64,000 nt of DNA from assembly GCA_964544695.1 (NCBI GenBank), contig CAZJDB010000052.1:1-64000 (forward strand), written 5' to 3'. Under the pieces are notes generated by a model. The model saw only the letters and a list, made by a program, of their open reading frames with translations. It was not told the origin of the DNA and did no database searches. Shown piece after piece: positions 16,821 through 26,308 of this stretch. Source of the stretch: Dinghuibacter sp964544695 (GTDB lineage Bacteria; Bacteroidota; Bacteroidia; Chitinophagales; Chitinophagaceae). The position numbers and the translations under genes were made by a program. Within the stretch, counting starts at the first letter, position 1. Every line of letters starts with the position of its first letter.

Positions 16821-18199
16821 CTTTTTTTCTTTTCAGCCTTAATAGCAATATTGCCAGGGTCATATACATAAATCACGCTAACCGCCCCGCAGAGCATGAA
16901 TATACCTGCCAGGACCAGCGCGTAAACGGGTTGGTTGTTATAGACGTATTTCACCATGGGTCCCCCCACGATGCCATTTATGATTTGGGGAATGGTGATG
17001 AAGAAATTGAACAGACCCATGTAGATGCCCATCTTGCCAGGGGGAATGGAACTCGACAGGATGACGTACGGCATGGCCAGGATGCTGGCCCAGGCGATCC
17101 CCACGCAGATCATGGAAAAGATCAGGAACTCCTTATTGGGGGCAAAGAAAATGGAGATCAACCCGATTCCACCCACCGCCAGGGACCAGGCATGCGTTTG
17201 CTTGCGTCCAATCTTCCGGGCTACCCAGGGCAGCGCCAGCGCATAAATGGCCGACACCAAATTGTAGACCCCGAATATGATCCCCGTCCATTCCTGGGCT
17301 TCCCGGTACCGGGTAGAACTTTTATCCGAGATGGGCAAATGGAAAACATGAGTGGCGATGCTATCGGTAGTGAAGACCCACATCCCAAAGAGGGGGAACC
17401 AGGAGAAAAATTGGACGAGCCCCAGTTGTTTCATCGTTTTGGGCATCCGCGCGAAATCCGTGAAGATGTCCCGGAAACCTCCGCGTTCCTTTACTGGTTT
17501 GCCATGATATTTTTCATATTCGGCGGGAGGATATTCCTTGGTGGAAATAACCGTCCAAAGTATCGCGAAAATGAACACCGCGGCCCCGATGTAAAAGGAT
17601 ATTTTAACATTTGCCGCCACGACGCCGGCCGGAGCACTATGAGACACCCCGAACCAATTTGTCAAAATATAGGGAAGCCAGGATCCCACTACCGCCCCTG
17701 CGCCGATCAGCGCGGTCTGGACGGAGAATCCAAGGGTCCTTTGGGAATCTGGCAGATTATCCGCCACCAGGGCGCGGAAGGGCTCCATGGAGAGGTTGAA
17801 GCACGCATCCGTGATCATGAGAAATCCCGCACCGATGAGTACCAGTGAACCCACCCCGCCTAACAGGTTGGCATTAGGCATCAGGACAAGGGCGCTGGCC
17901 GACAGGATGGCGCCCGTGAGGAAATAGGGCCGGCGTCTGCCCAGGCGGTTCCAGGTCTGATCGCTGTAATGTCCCACGATAGGTTGCACGATCAATCCCA
18001 CGATGGGCGCCGCAAGCCAATACCAGGAGAGGTGCTCCACATCCGCGCCATAGTTGCGGAGGATGCCGCTGGAGTTCGAGTTCTGCAAAGCAAACCCGAA
18101 CTGGATACCCAGGAAGCCGAAGCTCATGTTCCATATCTGCCAGAAGCTAAGCTTGGGCTTGGGAACCGTTGCGGGGTGAGCTGGTGTTGTGGTGACCAT
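16817..18199 (-). CDS. SLC45-like MFS sugar transporter
   Basis: A 460-residue integral membrane protein with about 12 hydrophobic segments. The opening (FWQIWNMSFGFLGIQFGFALQN) and the loop QPIVGHYSDQTWNRLGRRRPYFLTG match the SLC45/GPH-like major facilitator group that imports disaccharides and maltodextrins. The 4-nt overlap with the downstream GH13 gene supports maltose or maltodextrin as substrate, which is an inference. ATG 18199 is preferred over a TTG two codons upstream. The 112 bp to glgC hold no gene. Confidence 0.85.
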   Translation of the reverse strand: MVTTTPAHPATVPKPKLSFWQIWNMSFGFLGIQFGFALQNSNSSGILRNYGADVEHLSWYWLAAPIVGLIVQPIVGHYSDQTWNRLGRRRPYFLTGAILSASALVLMPNANLLGGVGSLVLIGAGFLMITDACFNLSMEPFRALVADNLPDSQRTLGFSVQTALIGAGAVVGSWLPYILTNWFGVSHSAPAGVVAANVKISFYIGAAVFIFAILWTVISTKEYPPAEYEKYHGKPVKERGGFRDIFTDFARMPKTMKQLGLVQFFSWFPLFGMWVFTTDSIATHVFHLPISDKSSTRYREAQEWTGIIFGVYNLVSAIYALALPWVARKIGRKQTHAWSLAVGGIGLISIFFAPNKEFLIFSMICVGIAWASILAMPYVILSSSIPPGKMGIYMGLFNFFITIPQIINGIVGGPMVKYVYNNQPVYALVLAGIFMLCGAVSVIYVYDPGNIAIKAEKKKR

Positions 18200-18311
18200 A
18201 TGCAAGCAATCGATTATGTAAAATATACACTAAGTAGGTCAGACAAAGGGCCGCCTCGCGGCATGCGACATTGGAGGCGGGCGACATTCGCGGCCCGCAA
18301 GGCGCCCGCAC

Positions 18312-19595
18312 TTAAATCACGAACCCATCCGGCAAAATCGCCCCCTTTTTGACCACGACGATCCCATCCATGATGGTGTACAGCGCGTGATCGGTGTCCT
18401 TGAGGTGGGTGCCACCGTTGATGCGTACGTCATTGCCGATGCGGCAGTTCTTGTCGATGATGGCGTTCTTGACATAGCAGCGTTCGCCGATCCCGATCTT
18501 GGGCAGTCCCTGGGATTCGGCGTTTTTCATTTCTTCGATGGTCTCGTAGAAGTCGCCCCCCATGATGTAGCTGTTCACGATGGTGGTTCCCCGGCCGATG
18601 CGCGTCCGGATGCCCACGATGCTTTGCTCGATGCGGCTGGCGGTGATAATGCACCCTTCGGAGATGAGGGTCTTTTCCAGCGTGGTCCCGCTGATCTTGG
18701 CGGGGGGCAGCATCCGGGCCCGGCTGAATATGGTCTTTACGTTGTCGTAGAGGTTGAAGGGAGGGATGTCCTCGGTCAGGGCGATGTTGGCCTCGAAGAA
18801 GGAATAGATGTGTCCGATGTCGGTCCAGTAGCCGTCGTACTGGTAGCTCACCACGCAATGCTTGCCGATTGAGGTGGGGATGACTTCCTTTCCGAAATCG
18901 GTGACCTCGGGGCTTTCATCGATCAGCAGGTCGAACAACAACTTCCGGTTGAAGATGTAGATGCCCATGCTGGCCAGGTAGACGCGTCCCGCCGAAACCA
19001 TTTCGGGACCCGTGTCGCTGGTCCATTCGGGCAGGAGTTCCTTCTTGGGCTTTTCGATGAAGCTGGAAATGTGCTGGTCTTCGTTGGTCTTCATGATGCC
19101 GAACTCGGTGGCTTCGCGTTCGGCCACCGGGATGGTCGCGATGGAGATGTCGGCCTTGGTATTGATGTGGTGGTCGAGCATTTTTTCGAAGTCCATCTGG
19201 TACAATTGATCCCCGCTCAGGATAAGTACGTATTGGAAATCGTGCTGGGACAGGTGCCTCAGCGACTGGCGCACGGCGTCGGCCGTCCCCTGGAACCAGG
19301 AGCGGTTATCGGGCGTTTGTTCGGCGGCGATGATGTCCACGAAAGCGCTGCTGAAGGCGCTGAAGTGGTAGGTATTCTTGATGTGCTTGTTGAGCGAAGC
19401 GGAATTGAATTGGGTCAGGACGAACATCCGGCTGATGTCCGAATTGATGCAATTGGAAATGGGTATATCCACCAATCTGTACTTCCCTGCAATGGGCACC
19501 GCCGGTTTGGAGCGGCTCGCGGTGAGCGGGTAAAGGCGGGTCCCTGCGCCTCCGCCCAATATGACTGCCACAACCGATTTCGAAATATTTGACAT
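18312..19595 (-). CDS. glgC: Glucose-1-phosphate adenylyltransferase
   Basis: A 427-residue enzyme making ADP-glucose for glycogen synthesis. The N-terminal nucleotidyltransferase signature GGGAGTRLYPLTASRSKPAV and the stretches YRLVDIPISNCINS and VLTQFNSASLNKHI are present. SFIEKPK forms the glucose-1-phosphate site, and the C-terminal left-handed beta-helix (from about 300) carries IGRGTTIVNSYIMGG and GERCYVKNAIIDKNCRIG. These motifs resemble cyanobacterial/plant enzymes more than the E. coli type. It lies five bases downstream of glgA on the same strand, so both are probably cotranscribed. Confidence 0.93.
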   Translation of the reverse strand: MSNISKSVVAVILGGGAGTRLYPLTASRSKPAVPIAGKYRLVDIPISNCINSDISRMFVLTQFNSASLNKHIKNTYHFSAFSSAFVDIIAAEQTPDNRSWFQGTADAVRQSLRHLSQHDFQYVLILSGDQLYQMDFEKMLDHHINTKADISIATIPVAEREATEFGIMKTNEDQHISSFIEKPKKELLPEWTSDTGPEMVSAGRVYLASMGIYIFNRKLLFDLLIDESPEVTDFGKEVIPTSIGKHCVVSYQYDGYWTDIGHIYSFFEANIALTEDIPPFNLYDNVKTIFSRARMLPPAKISGTTLEKTLISEGCIITASRIEQSIVGIRTRIGRGTTIVNSYIMGGDFYETIEEMKNAESQGLPKIGIGERCYVKNAIIDKNCRIGNDVRINGGTHLKDTDHALYTIMDGIVVVKKGAILPDGFVI

Positions 19596-19600
19596 AAGAT

Positions 19601-21016
19601 TTAATAAGTGTTCGGGTAAATGGAAAGGTACTGTTCGGCGCTGGTTTCCCAGGAGTGGTCGATCAACATGATGCGCTCCTGGATCTTACGGAAGCGTTCC
19701 CGGTCGGCGTACAGATTAAGGGCCCGGTAAATGGCGTGCGTGATGTCGCCCACGGTTGCATTGGCAAAGCGAATACCAAATCCCTGCCAATCTTCGTAGT
19801 CCACGACGGTATCCCTCAGTCCGCCCGTATCACGCACCACGGGCACGGTGCCGTACCGCAGGGCGTACATCTGGTTTAGGCCGCAGGGTTCCACCCTGGA
19901 GGGCATCAGGAGGAAATCGGCCCCGGCGTACATCTCGTGGCTGAGTTGCTCCTTGTACCCCGTAATGAGGTGGAAGTCCCGGCCCACGATGTTCTGGACG
20001 TGGGCCAGGCGTTGTTCCACATTGGGGTCTCCGCTACCCAAGATAAGGAAATTCATGGTCCGCCCGATGTAGTGGAAGGCGTCCCCGATCGCTCCGGGAA
20101 GCAGGTCCGCGGCCTTTTCTCCCACGAACCGTCCTATGAATACAAAGAGTGGCTTGGAAAAATCAAGATTAAATTGTTTACACAGCGCCTTCTTGTGCGC
20201 TGCCTTCCCCTGCACAAACGTCGTATGGTCGTAATGCGTATCCAGGTAGGTGTCGGTGGCGGGGTTCCATACCTCGGAATCGATCCCGTTGAGGATGCCG
20301 AGGGTCTTCCCTTTTTCATACTCGAACAGGGCTTCAAGGCCGTTCGCATTGTACCGGAGTTCCTGCAGGTAACTAGGGCTGACCGTCGTCACCTTCCAGG
20401 CGCAGCGGACGCCACAGGCGAGGGGATTGATGTCACCCTCCCACTCCAGGAGTCCCGCTTTCCAGGAATCGTAGCGGGGGATCAGGGGCCCTTTGTCCCA
20501 GCCCATCCAGCCCTGATACTGGGCATTGTGGATGGTCAGCACCGTGGGTACGCGCTTCAGGTGTCCGTAGTCGAAGGAATATTGCATGATGAAGGGGACC
20601 AGGCCCGTATGGTGGTCGTGCACGTGCACGACATCGGGGTGGTGCCTCCATTGGGAAAGCCAGTCGACGAAGGCGACCTGGAAAGCCAGGAAGCGCTCCG
20701 AATCATCGGCGTACCCATAGACGCGTTCCCGGTCCAGGACACCGTAAATATCGATCTGGTACAAGTCGAATCCCAGTACGTTCGTGCGCTCCTTGATGAC
20801 CGTATAATCGAACCACCAATTATAAAGATGGGTCCGCCCCTTGTGTACGACATCCCATTCGTGTTGGTATAGAAAGGCAGTCCTGTACATGGGCATAACC
20901 ACCTTGGCAGTGTGTCCCATCTGCTGCTGGTACTTGGGCAGGGCGCCGACTACGTCGGCCAGTCCACCCACCTTGGCGACCGGGTAACACTCTGCACTGA
21001 CGTGAATAATTTCCAT
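19601..21016 (-). CDS. glgA: Glycogen synthase (ADP-glucose type, GT5)
   Basis: A 471-residue GT-B enzyme elongating alpha-1,4-glucan from ADP-glucose. The N-terminal sugar-nucleotide loop is AECYPVAKVGGLADVVGALP; later motifs are VVHVHDHHTGLVPF, VLTIHNAQYQGW, FIGRFVGEKAADLL and the GT5 C-terminal signature PSRVEPCGLNQMYALRYGT. ATG 21016 begins the conserved MEIIHVSAE; the frame is open seven codons further but without conserved sequence. It is the first gene of the glgA-glgC pair. The 164-bp gap to the divergent ROK gene should hold both promoters. Confidence 0.93.
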   Translation of the reverse strand: MEIIHVSAECYPVAKVGGLADVVGALPKYQQQMGHTAKVVMPMYRTAFLYQHEWDVVHKGRTHLYNWWFDYTVIKERTNVLGFDLYQIDIYGVLDRERVYGYADDSERFLAFQVAFVDWLSQWRHHPDVVHVHDHHTGLVPFIMQYSFDYGHLKRVPTVLTIHNAQYQGWMGWDKGPLIPRYDSWKAGLLEWEGDINPLACGVRCAWKVTTVSPSYLQELRYNANGLEALFEYEKGKTLGILNGIDSEVWNPATDTYLDTHYDHTTFVQGKAAHKKALCKQFNLDFSKPLFVFIGRFVGEKAADLLPGAIGDAFHYIGRTMNFLILGSGDPNVEQRLAHVQNIVGRDFHLITGYKEQLSHEMYAGADFLLMPSRVEPCGLNQMYALRYGTVPVVRDTGGLRDTVVDYEDWQGFGIRFANATVGDITHAIYRALNLYADRERFRKIQERIMLIDHSWETSAEQYLSIYPNTY

Positions 21017-21180
21017 GTGGGAACAATTTAGGGACAAAAATGATACGTTCCATTTTTTATCATTTCCTAACGAAATTTAAACGTTTTAGCTTATCAATAG
21101 AAAAAAGGCGGTAATTTCCGGTTTCCGTTCGGGCGGAGCCGCCCCGGTGGGCGCGGGCGCAATGAACAGGCCAAGACTGT

Positions 21181-22164
21181 ATGCAATCAAAAACCAATAA
21201 AAAGGATTATGCCATCGGCATTGATATTGGAGGAACAAACACCGTTTTCGGCATGGTCGATCACCGGGGGGATATCCGTTACAGGGGCGCCATCTCCACG
21301 CGCAAACACGATGACTTCGCCTCATACATCGACGAACTCCACGAGGCCCTGACCCCCGCCATCGAACACGTAGGCGGGCAACAAAACGTCCGGGGTATCG
21401 GCGTCGGTGCACCCAACGGGAACTTCTATAACGGGCAAATCGAATATGCGCCTAACCTGAAGTGGCAGGGGATCATCCCCATTGCCGACATCATGCAAAA
21501 AAAGTTTGGATTGCCGACGGCCCTCACCAACGACGCCAACGCAGCGGCGGTGGGCGAAATGATGTACGGGGCCGCCGTGGGCATGAAGGATTTCATCATG
21601 ATCACCCTGGGTACGGGCGTCGGCAGCGGCATCGTCGCGGGCGGCCAGCTGATCTACGGGCACGACGGTTTCGCGGGGGAGCTCGGGCATACCATCATCA
21701 TCCCGGGAGGACGCTTCCATCCCGGAACGGGATCGCACGGGTCCCTGGAGGCCTATGCCTCCGCAACGGGCGTGGTGCGTACCGCCCAGGAATTCATGGA
21801 AAAGAACCCTTCGCAGGAATCCCTGCTTCGGGCCTATCCCAAAGATGAGCTCGACAGCCGGCTCGTATACGAGTGCGCCGTCAAAGGCGATACCATAGCC
21901 CAGGAAGTCTTCCGTTATACCGGGGAGATACTGGGCATGTCCCTGGCCAACTTCGTGATGTTCTCCTCTCCCGAAGCCATCATCCTTTTCGGAGGGCTGA
22001 CCAAGGCGGGAGATATGCTCCTCAAGCCCACCAAGGCCAGCATGGAAAAGAATTTGTTGTCCATCTTTCAAAACAAGGTCAGGCTGATTTTCAGTGAACT
22101 CAAGGAGGCGGATGCGGCTATCCTCGGCGCGAGCGCGCTCGTGTGGGAACTCAAAAAAGACTAA
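21181..22164 (+). CDS. ROK family sugar kinase (glucokinase-like)
   Basis: A 327-residue ROK protein predicted to phosphorylate glucose or a related sugar. ATP/sugar motifs are IGIDIGGTNTVFGMVD, GVGAPNGNFYNG, TNDANAAAVGEMMYG, TLGTGVGSGIV and ELGH. The zinc-binding CGCGxxGC motif expected next is replaced by PGTGSHGS (181-188), so all three cysteines are missing while the following LEAYASATG is intact. No helix-turn-helix is present, so it is not a repressor. It sits between the glycogen genes and a glucan catabolic gene, consistent with glucose capture after maltodextrin cleavage. Confidence 0.87.
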   Translation: MQSKTNKKDYAIGIDIGGTNTVFGMVDHRGDIRYRGAISTRKHDDFASYIDELHEALTPAIEHVGGQQNVRGIGVGAPNGNFYNGQIEYAPNLKWQGIIPIADIMQKKFGLPTALTNDANAAAVGEMMYGAAVGMKDFIMITLGTGVGSGIVAGGQLIYGHDGFAGELGHTIIIPGGRFHPGTGSHGSLEAYASATGVVRTAQEFMEKNPSQESLLRAYPKDELDSRLVYECAVKGDTIAQEVFRYTGEILGMSLANFVMFSSPEAIILFGGLTKAGDMLLKPTKASMEKNLLSIFQNKVRLIFSELKEADAAILGASALVWELKKD

Positions 22165-22405
22165 GAAAGTAATTGCAAGAATTCAATAAGTCCGATGGCT
22201 TCTGTCTTTCCGGCCATGGGAAACCGTTCGTTCCCACCATATACCACGAACTTCGAGGTTGCCTGAATATCTTCGGCCGCAGTATGAAAACCCTTACTCA
22301 GTGTGGGGGCTGAAGATCGCTTGATTTCGACTGCCCATATCTGATGCTCCGGACCTTCGAGCACCAGGTCAATTTTTCAATGCACCAGCCAAATCCGGCT
22401 CTAAT
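22161..22405 (-). pseudogene. C-terminal remnant of a DUF4143-type ATPase
   Basis: The readable end (LVLEGPEHQIWAVEIKRS, then FVVYGGNERFPM and a closing FLQLL) matches the C-terminal nuclease-like part of Bacteroidota ATPases that carry DUF4143. Going upstream, the frame meets a TGA immediately before KIDLVLE and then further stops, and nothing recognisable of the ATPase core remains. The stop overlaps the ROK stop by three bases on the opposite strand. The stretch 22406-22471 is AT-rich and empty. Confidence 0.65.
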
Positions 22406-22471
22406 GCTCGTTTTATCATGCTAATTGAAAGTTTTATTTTCAATTGGCACAAAAATAAGCAAAATGATAGA

Positions 22472-23542
22472 TTAAAATAATCCTTGAACGGGACGGACCC
22501 CCAATCCCGGCTCCCCGGAAGGCATGGCCCGTCCACCCACATACGTAAGACCCGTGGCCACATCCCCATTGAGCAGCAACGGCCCGTCGAAATCCGCGTA
22601 GTCGAACAAAGGCCCCAGCGCCGCCAGCGCGGAAGTCCCGATGGAGGTCTCGTTCATGGATCCCCCCATCACGCGAAGACCCAATTCACGCGCACGCGCA
22701 ATCATGCGCCGTGCCGGGGTGATCCCCCCGCACTTCGTCAGTTTGATATTGACACCATGGAAGTAACCGGCACACCGATCTACGTCCGATTCACGGACGC
22801 AGCTTTCATCGGCGAACAGGGGAATGGGCGACGCCGCAAACAATTGTTTCATCCCCTCCCAATCATCCGTAGCCAGCGGTTGCTCCACCAACTCTACACC
22901 TAATGATGCCAGCACCGGGATTTTATCCAGCGCCTCCGAAAGGGTCCAGGCCGCATTCGCATCCACGCGCAGGGGTGCCGAAGTATGTCCGCGCAAGGCG
23001 CGCACGATATCGAGGTCATCCAGGTGGCCAGGCGTAATCTCCGGTCCATTGAAAGCGCCGGGCGCGGCCGCGCCGAGCTTGATTTTATACACGGGCCACG
23101 GGTTGTCTACGAGTTTGGAGACCATATTCTCGATGCTGTCCAACCCGATCGTATAATCGCTCACCGGCGACAATGAAGGATCGAGCCCCCACAAAGAAGA
23201 CAACGACCGCCCACGGGACTTCCCGTAGAGATCCCACGCCGCTATATCCAAAGCACAAACAAGAAAGGGCGCCGATGGAATCAAATGGTGCAAGTAATGC
23301 CAGTACCGCTCCGGATCTGTGAAGGCGAACTTTTCGATCAAAACGCGTTTAGAAACCAGGTCCGCGAGCATTGACTCGACGGAAACATTATAATACGAAA
23401 TCGCAGGTGCCTCCCCATAGCCGACAACACCCCTGGGTCCTTCCAGTGCAACCAGCAACGAAGGTTGTGACGTCTTCGTCCCCTTGGATATCGTAAAGGG
23501 ATAGTGAAAGGGAAGGTCCGATATGGCGGATAGCACCCTCAT
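22472..23542 (-). CDS. Dipeptide epimerase (L-Ala-D/L-Glu epimerase-like), enolase superfamily
   Basis: A 356-residue enolase-superfamily protein of the muconate-lactonising subgroup. Markers in order: an N-terminal capping domain, YKIKLG (catalytic Lys), RVDANAAW, VELVEQPL, FADES (metal ligands Asp/Glu/Asp) and NIKLTKCGGI (second catalytic Lys), followed by GGSMNETSIG. This pattern fits dipeptide epimerases that recycle murein peptides; the exact dipeptide cannot be read. It overlaps malQ upstream by 4 nt although the functions differ, which suggests simple cotranscription. Confidence 0.85.
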   Translation of the reverse strand: MRVLSAISDLPFHYPFTISKGTKTSQPSLLVALEGPRGVVGYGEAPAISYYNVSVESMLADLVSKRVLIEKFAFTDPERYWHYLHHLIPSAPFLVCALDIAAWDLYGKSRGRSLSSLWGLDPSLSPVSDYTIGLDSIENMVSKLVDNPWPVYKIKLGAAAPGAFNGPEITPGHLDDLDIVRALRGHTSAPLRVDANAAWTLSEALDKIPVLASLGVELVEQPLATDDWEGMKQLFAASPIPLFADESCVRESDVDRCAGYFHGVNIKLTKCGGITPARRMIARARELGLRVMGGSMNETSIGTSALAALGPLFDYADFDGPLLLNGDVATGLTYVGGRAMPSGEPGLGVRPVQGLF

Positions 23543-26235
23543 CCCCTTCCGGCGCTAAAAATGCTATCTCGTAACGACGCGTTGAAAGCAGTTTGCGCCA
23601 GGAGCTGCTCCAAATCCATGTTCATCCGGTAGCGCCAATAATGCTTTGGATTGGCCGGTACGTTGATGCGTTCGGACTGGGGATTTTCCTTCCGCAAGTG
23701 CCCGTCGCTGCCCAAAAAATCCTGTAATAAAAATATAGCCCACATCGAAGGGGAATCCAGGTTCTGCTCCACGATGCGCCGGTTGATGTCGGGCTCGCAA
23801 AAGAAAGGCGCGTCTCCGGGAAGGCCCAGTACATTATTATAAAAGCGCTGGGTCCTGGCCCTGTCCTCTTCCCACCAGCCCCGGATGGTGCTCATGTCGT
23901 GGGTCGAAGGGGTCACTACGGACAAATAGGGCGCCTGCGAAGGGTAGAAGAATTCCGCGCCCAATTGCTTAGGCATGCGCTGGACCTCGAGGGAGAGTAT
24001 ACCCAGTTGGCGCATCACCTCAGGCACGCAATGCGGCACGAGACCCAAATCCTCGCCACAGACCAGCATATTCGTGGAGCGCTTGAGGGCGGGCAGCTTT
24101 TCCATGGCCAGCCTGCCCCAGAAGTCATCCTGGCGCCGGAAATAATAATCGGTATACAAATCGCTCAGGGCCGCCTGTGTATGGGGATCCAGGTGGTGGT
24201 AAGACAACGTTTGGTCCATGCCGAAGCGGAAGTGGAATTCGGTGAACCCGCTTCCTTCCTCCTCGAACATCAGGACGTTGCTGATCAAATCGTATAACCC
24301 CTGGCGGAGCGACGCCGTTGCATCGTTGGCGTCGACGTCGGCGAAGTGTTCCTCCACCTGGCGTTGCGTGGAGAATTCGGGCCTCAGCTCATAAATCCCA
24401 AAAGCCCCGTTAGGCTGGAGGAACTCATGGAACTGGTCCTTATTGGAGCCGAACATATCCCAAAGGACCTCTTCGGTGATGTAAGGTTTCGTGAAGCGGG
24501 CCGGGAGAAAGGAAATCCCCCTGTCCGCAAATTCGTTGATGTGCACGGGCAGCGCGGGCACGAAGTGGCCCATGATCCCTTCTACTTCGTGATTCGGAAT
24601 GCTCCAGATGCGGAAGAAGCCCAGGATATGATCGATCCGAAAGGCGTCGAAGTAATGGCTCATCTGCTCGAAGCGGGCCTTCCACCACTCGTAGCCGTCC
24701 TCGCGCATGCGCCGCCAGTTGTACGTGGGAAATCCCCAGTTTTGGCCCTTGGTCGCGAAGGCATCCGGTGGCGCCCCCGCCTGCATTTCCATGTTGTATT
24801 GCCCCGGCGCCTGCCAGGCGTCGCAACTGTAGCGATAAATGCCGATGGGGATATCGCCCTTCAGGACGATGCCCTGCTGGTGCGCGTAATGAACGGCCTC
24901 GGTCAACTGAAGGTGCAGGTGGTATTGAAGGAAGTAGTAAAAAGCGATTTCCTTGTAACCAGGCTGGCCTTTCGTGACAAGCAGGCGGATGGCCCCTTCG
25001 TCATACGTCGAATGTTCCTTCCATTCCTCGAAGTCCGTGGTCTTGTTGAGGTCGCGCAGGTAACAAAACGCCGCGTAAGGCACCAGCCAATGCCGGTTCT
25101 TGTCGAAATATAGTTGATAGTCGGGATGGTCCTCGAAGGCATTCTTGTCCTGGTCGTAGATCGTCCTGAGCGCCTTCAACTTGGCATTCAGAACCCGTTC
25201 GTAGTCCACCTCCGGGAGGGCGTTGAGCGCCGCCTGTGTGGCCTTCATGCCCTTCAGCAGAGACGCGAAACCGGCGCCTGCCACGCGGCTCACATTGAGA
25301 TAGATGGGATGTAAAGCAAACGCCGAAATTGCCGCATACGGATACGAATCGGTCCACGTGCCCGAAGCGTTCGTATCGTTGACGGGCAGGATTTGGATCA
25401 GCTTCATCCCTGTGACCTTGGCCCAATCCACCAACAGGGCGATGTCCGTGAACTCCCCGATCCCGAAGCTCTGGCGGCTCCGCAGGCTGAACACGGGGAT
25501 GACCACTCCGGCCCCTTTCCAGGTATTATTGGGCAGGCGCACGAAGCCGTCGTGAAAGATCTTGATCTTGTCGTGGCCTCCCGCCTCGTACAGCAACCGG
25601 TTGTCCCCATCTTCATAGCGAGAAAAGCTACCCACGTCCATATCGTACACCCCGTATTTATAGGACATGGGAAAGGTATCCGCGCTCAGGTCCATGCGGA
25701 AAACCCACCAGTTATTTTCGCGCTTGCCCAGCATGGGGTCGGCGGTCGACCAGGATCCCATGCCCCGGCTGCTGCCCACCAGGCAAAGCACCTCGTTGGT
25801 CTTCAGCAGGGGCGCCTTCACGCGGAATTCGTGCGTATATTCCTCGGGCCATTTGATCTTCCGGCTCGTGCCCTTGGTAGGGAGTAAGAGCGTTTCCTGA
25901 AAAGGTTGGGTATAAAAAGCGTTTTCGTACTCCCCCGCGAAGTTCCAGGTATCGATCAGGACGATCTCGCTGACATCGCGCGAAGCGTGGTCCAGGATGC
26001 GGTCATTCCCCCACTCCTCCGTCCATACCCCATCCGCTCCGTGCACGAGGTACTTATACCGGATCGGTTCGTCCTTATCCTCGACGGTAATGCTTACGTG
26101 CCAGAAGGTCTCGTTCAGGTATTGCATGGGGAGTGCCTTCGTAAGGTCGTCCGATCCGAGTATGGGATGATTGCCGCTTATGGAGAGGGATTGTCCGTAA
26201 TATGTATGGTACCTTATATAGAAGTGCACGAGCAT
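23539..26235 (-). CDS. malQ: 4-alpha-glucanotransferase with N-terminal starch-binding (CBM20) domains, DPE2-like
   Basis: An 898-residue protein that transfers glucan segments between maltodextrins. Two N-terminal CBM20-type domains (about 1-110 and 130-245; note HFYIRYHTYYGQSLSISG and LCLVGSSRGMGSW) precede a GH77 barrel. GH77 motifs are SLRSRQSFGIGEF, FRIDHILGFFRIWSIP (nucleophile Asp), CGEDLGLVPHCV (acid/base Glu) and STHDMSTIRGWWEED. The two-CBM20 layout resembles plant DPE2 and is usual for Bacteroidota. ATG 26235 is preferred over a TTG at 26241. It is in the cytoplasm, since no signal peptide is visible. Confidence 0.92.
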   Translation of the reverse strand: MLVHFYIRYHTYYGQSLSISGNHPILGSDDLTKALPMQYLNETFWHVSITVEDKDEPIRYKYLVHGADGVWTEEWGNDRILDHASRDVSEIVLIDTWNFAGEYENAFYTQPFQETLLLPTKGTSRKIKWPEEYTHEFRVKAPLLKTNEVLCLVGSSRGMGSWSTADPMLGKRENNWWVFRMDLSADTFPMSYKYGVYDMDVGSFSRYEDGDNRLLYEAGGHDKIKIFHDGFVRLPNNTWKGAGVVIPVFSLRSRQSFGIGEFTDIALLVDWAKVTGMKLIQILPVNDTNASGTWTDSYPYAAISAFALHPIYLNVSRVAGAGFASLLKGMKATQAALNALPEVDYERVLNAKLKALRTIYDQDKNAFEDHPDYQLYFDKNRHWLVPYAAFCYLRDLNKTTDFEEWKEHSTYDEGAIRLLVTKGQPGYKEIAFYYFLQYHLHLQLTEAVHYAHQQGIVLKGDIPIGIYRYSCDAWQAPGQYNMEMQAGAPPDAFATKGQNWGFPTYNWRRMREDGYEWWKARFEQMSHYFDAFRIDHILGFFRIWSIPNHEVEGIMGHFVPALPVHINEFADRGISFLPARFTKPYITEEVLWDMFGSNKDQFHEFLQPNGAFGIYELRPEFSTQRQVEEHFADVDANDATASLRQGLYDLISNVLMFEEEGSGFTEFHFRFGMDQTLSYHHLDPHTQAALSDLYTDYYFRRQDDFWGRLAMEKLPALKRSTNMLVCGEDLGLVPHCVPEVMRQLGILSLEVQRMPKQLGAEFFYPSQAPYLSVVTPSTHDMSTIRGWWEEDRARTQRFYNNVLGLPGDAPFFCEPDINRRIVEQNLDSPSMWAIFLLQDFLGSDGHLRKENPQSERINVPANPKHYWRYRMNMDLEQLLAQTAFNASLRDSIFSAGRG

Positions 26236-26308
26236 CAGCAACCAAGACTTTTAAACCTGAAAAATACGTAAAACCCTTATCTTTGGCCGGATAAAACCTC
26301 AAAAAGCG

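Noticed and set aside
21039..21064. AATGATA-N12-TATCATT inverted repeat between glgA and the ROK gene as an operator
   Set aside because: Arms are short and AT-rich, no second copy is present, and no regulator gene is nearby.
22369..22569. A 66-codon minus-strand frame beside the ATPase remnant
   Set aside because: It overlaps the epimerase in another frame and its sequence does not continue the ATPase family.
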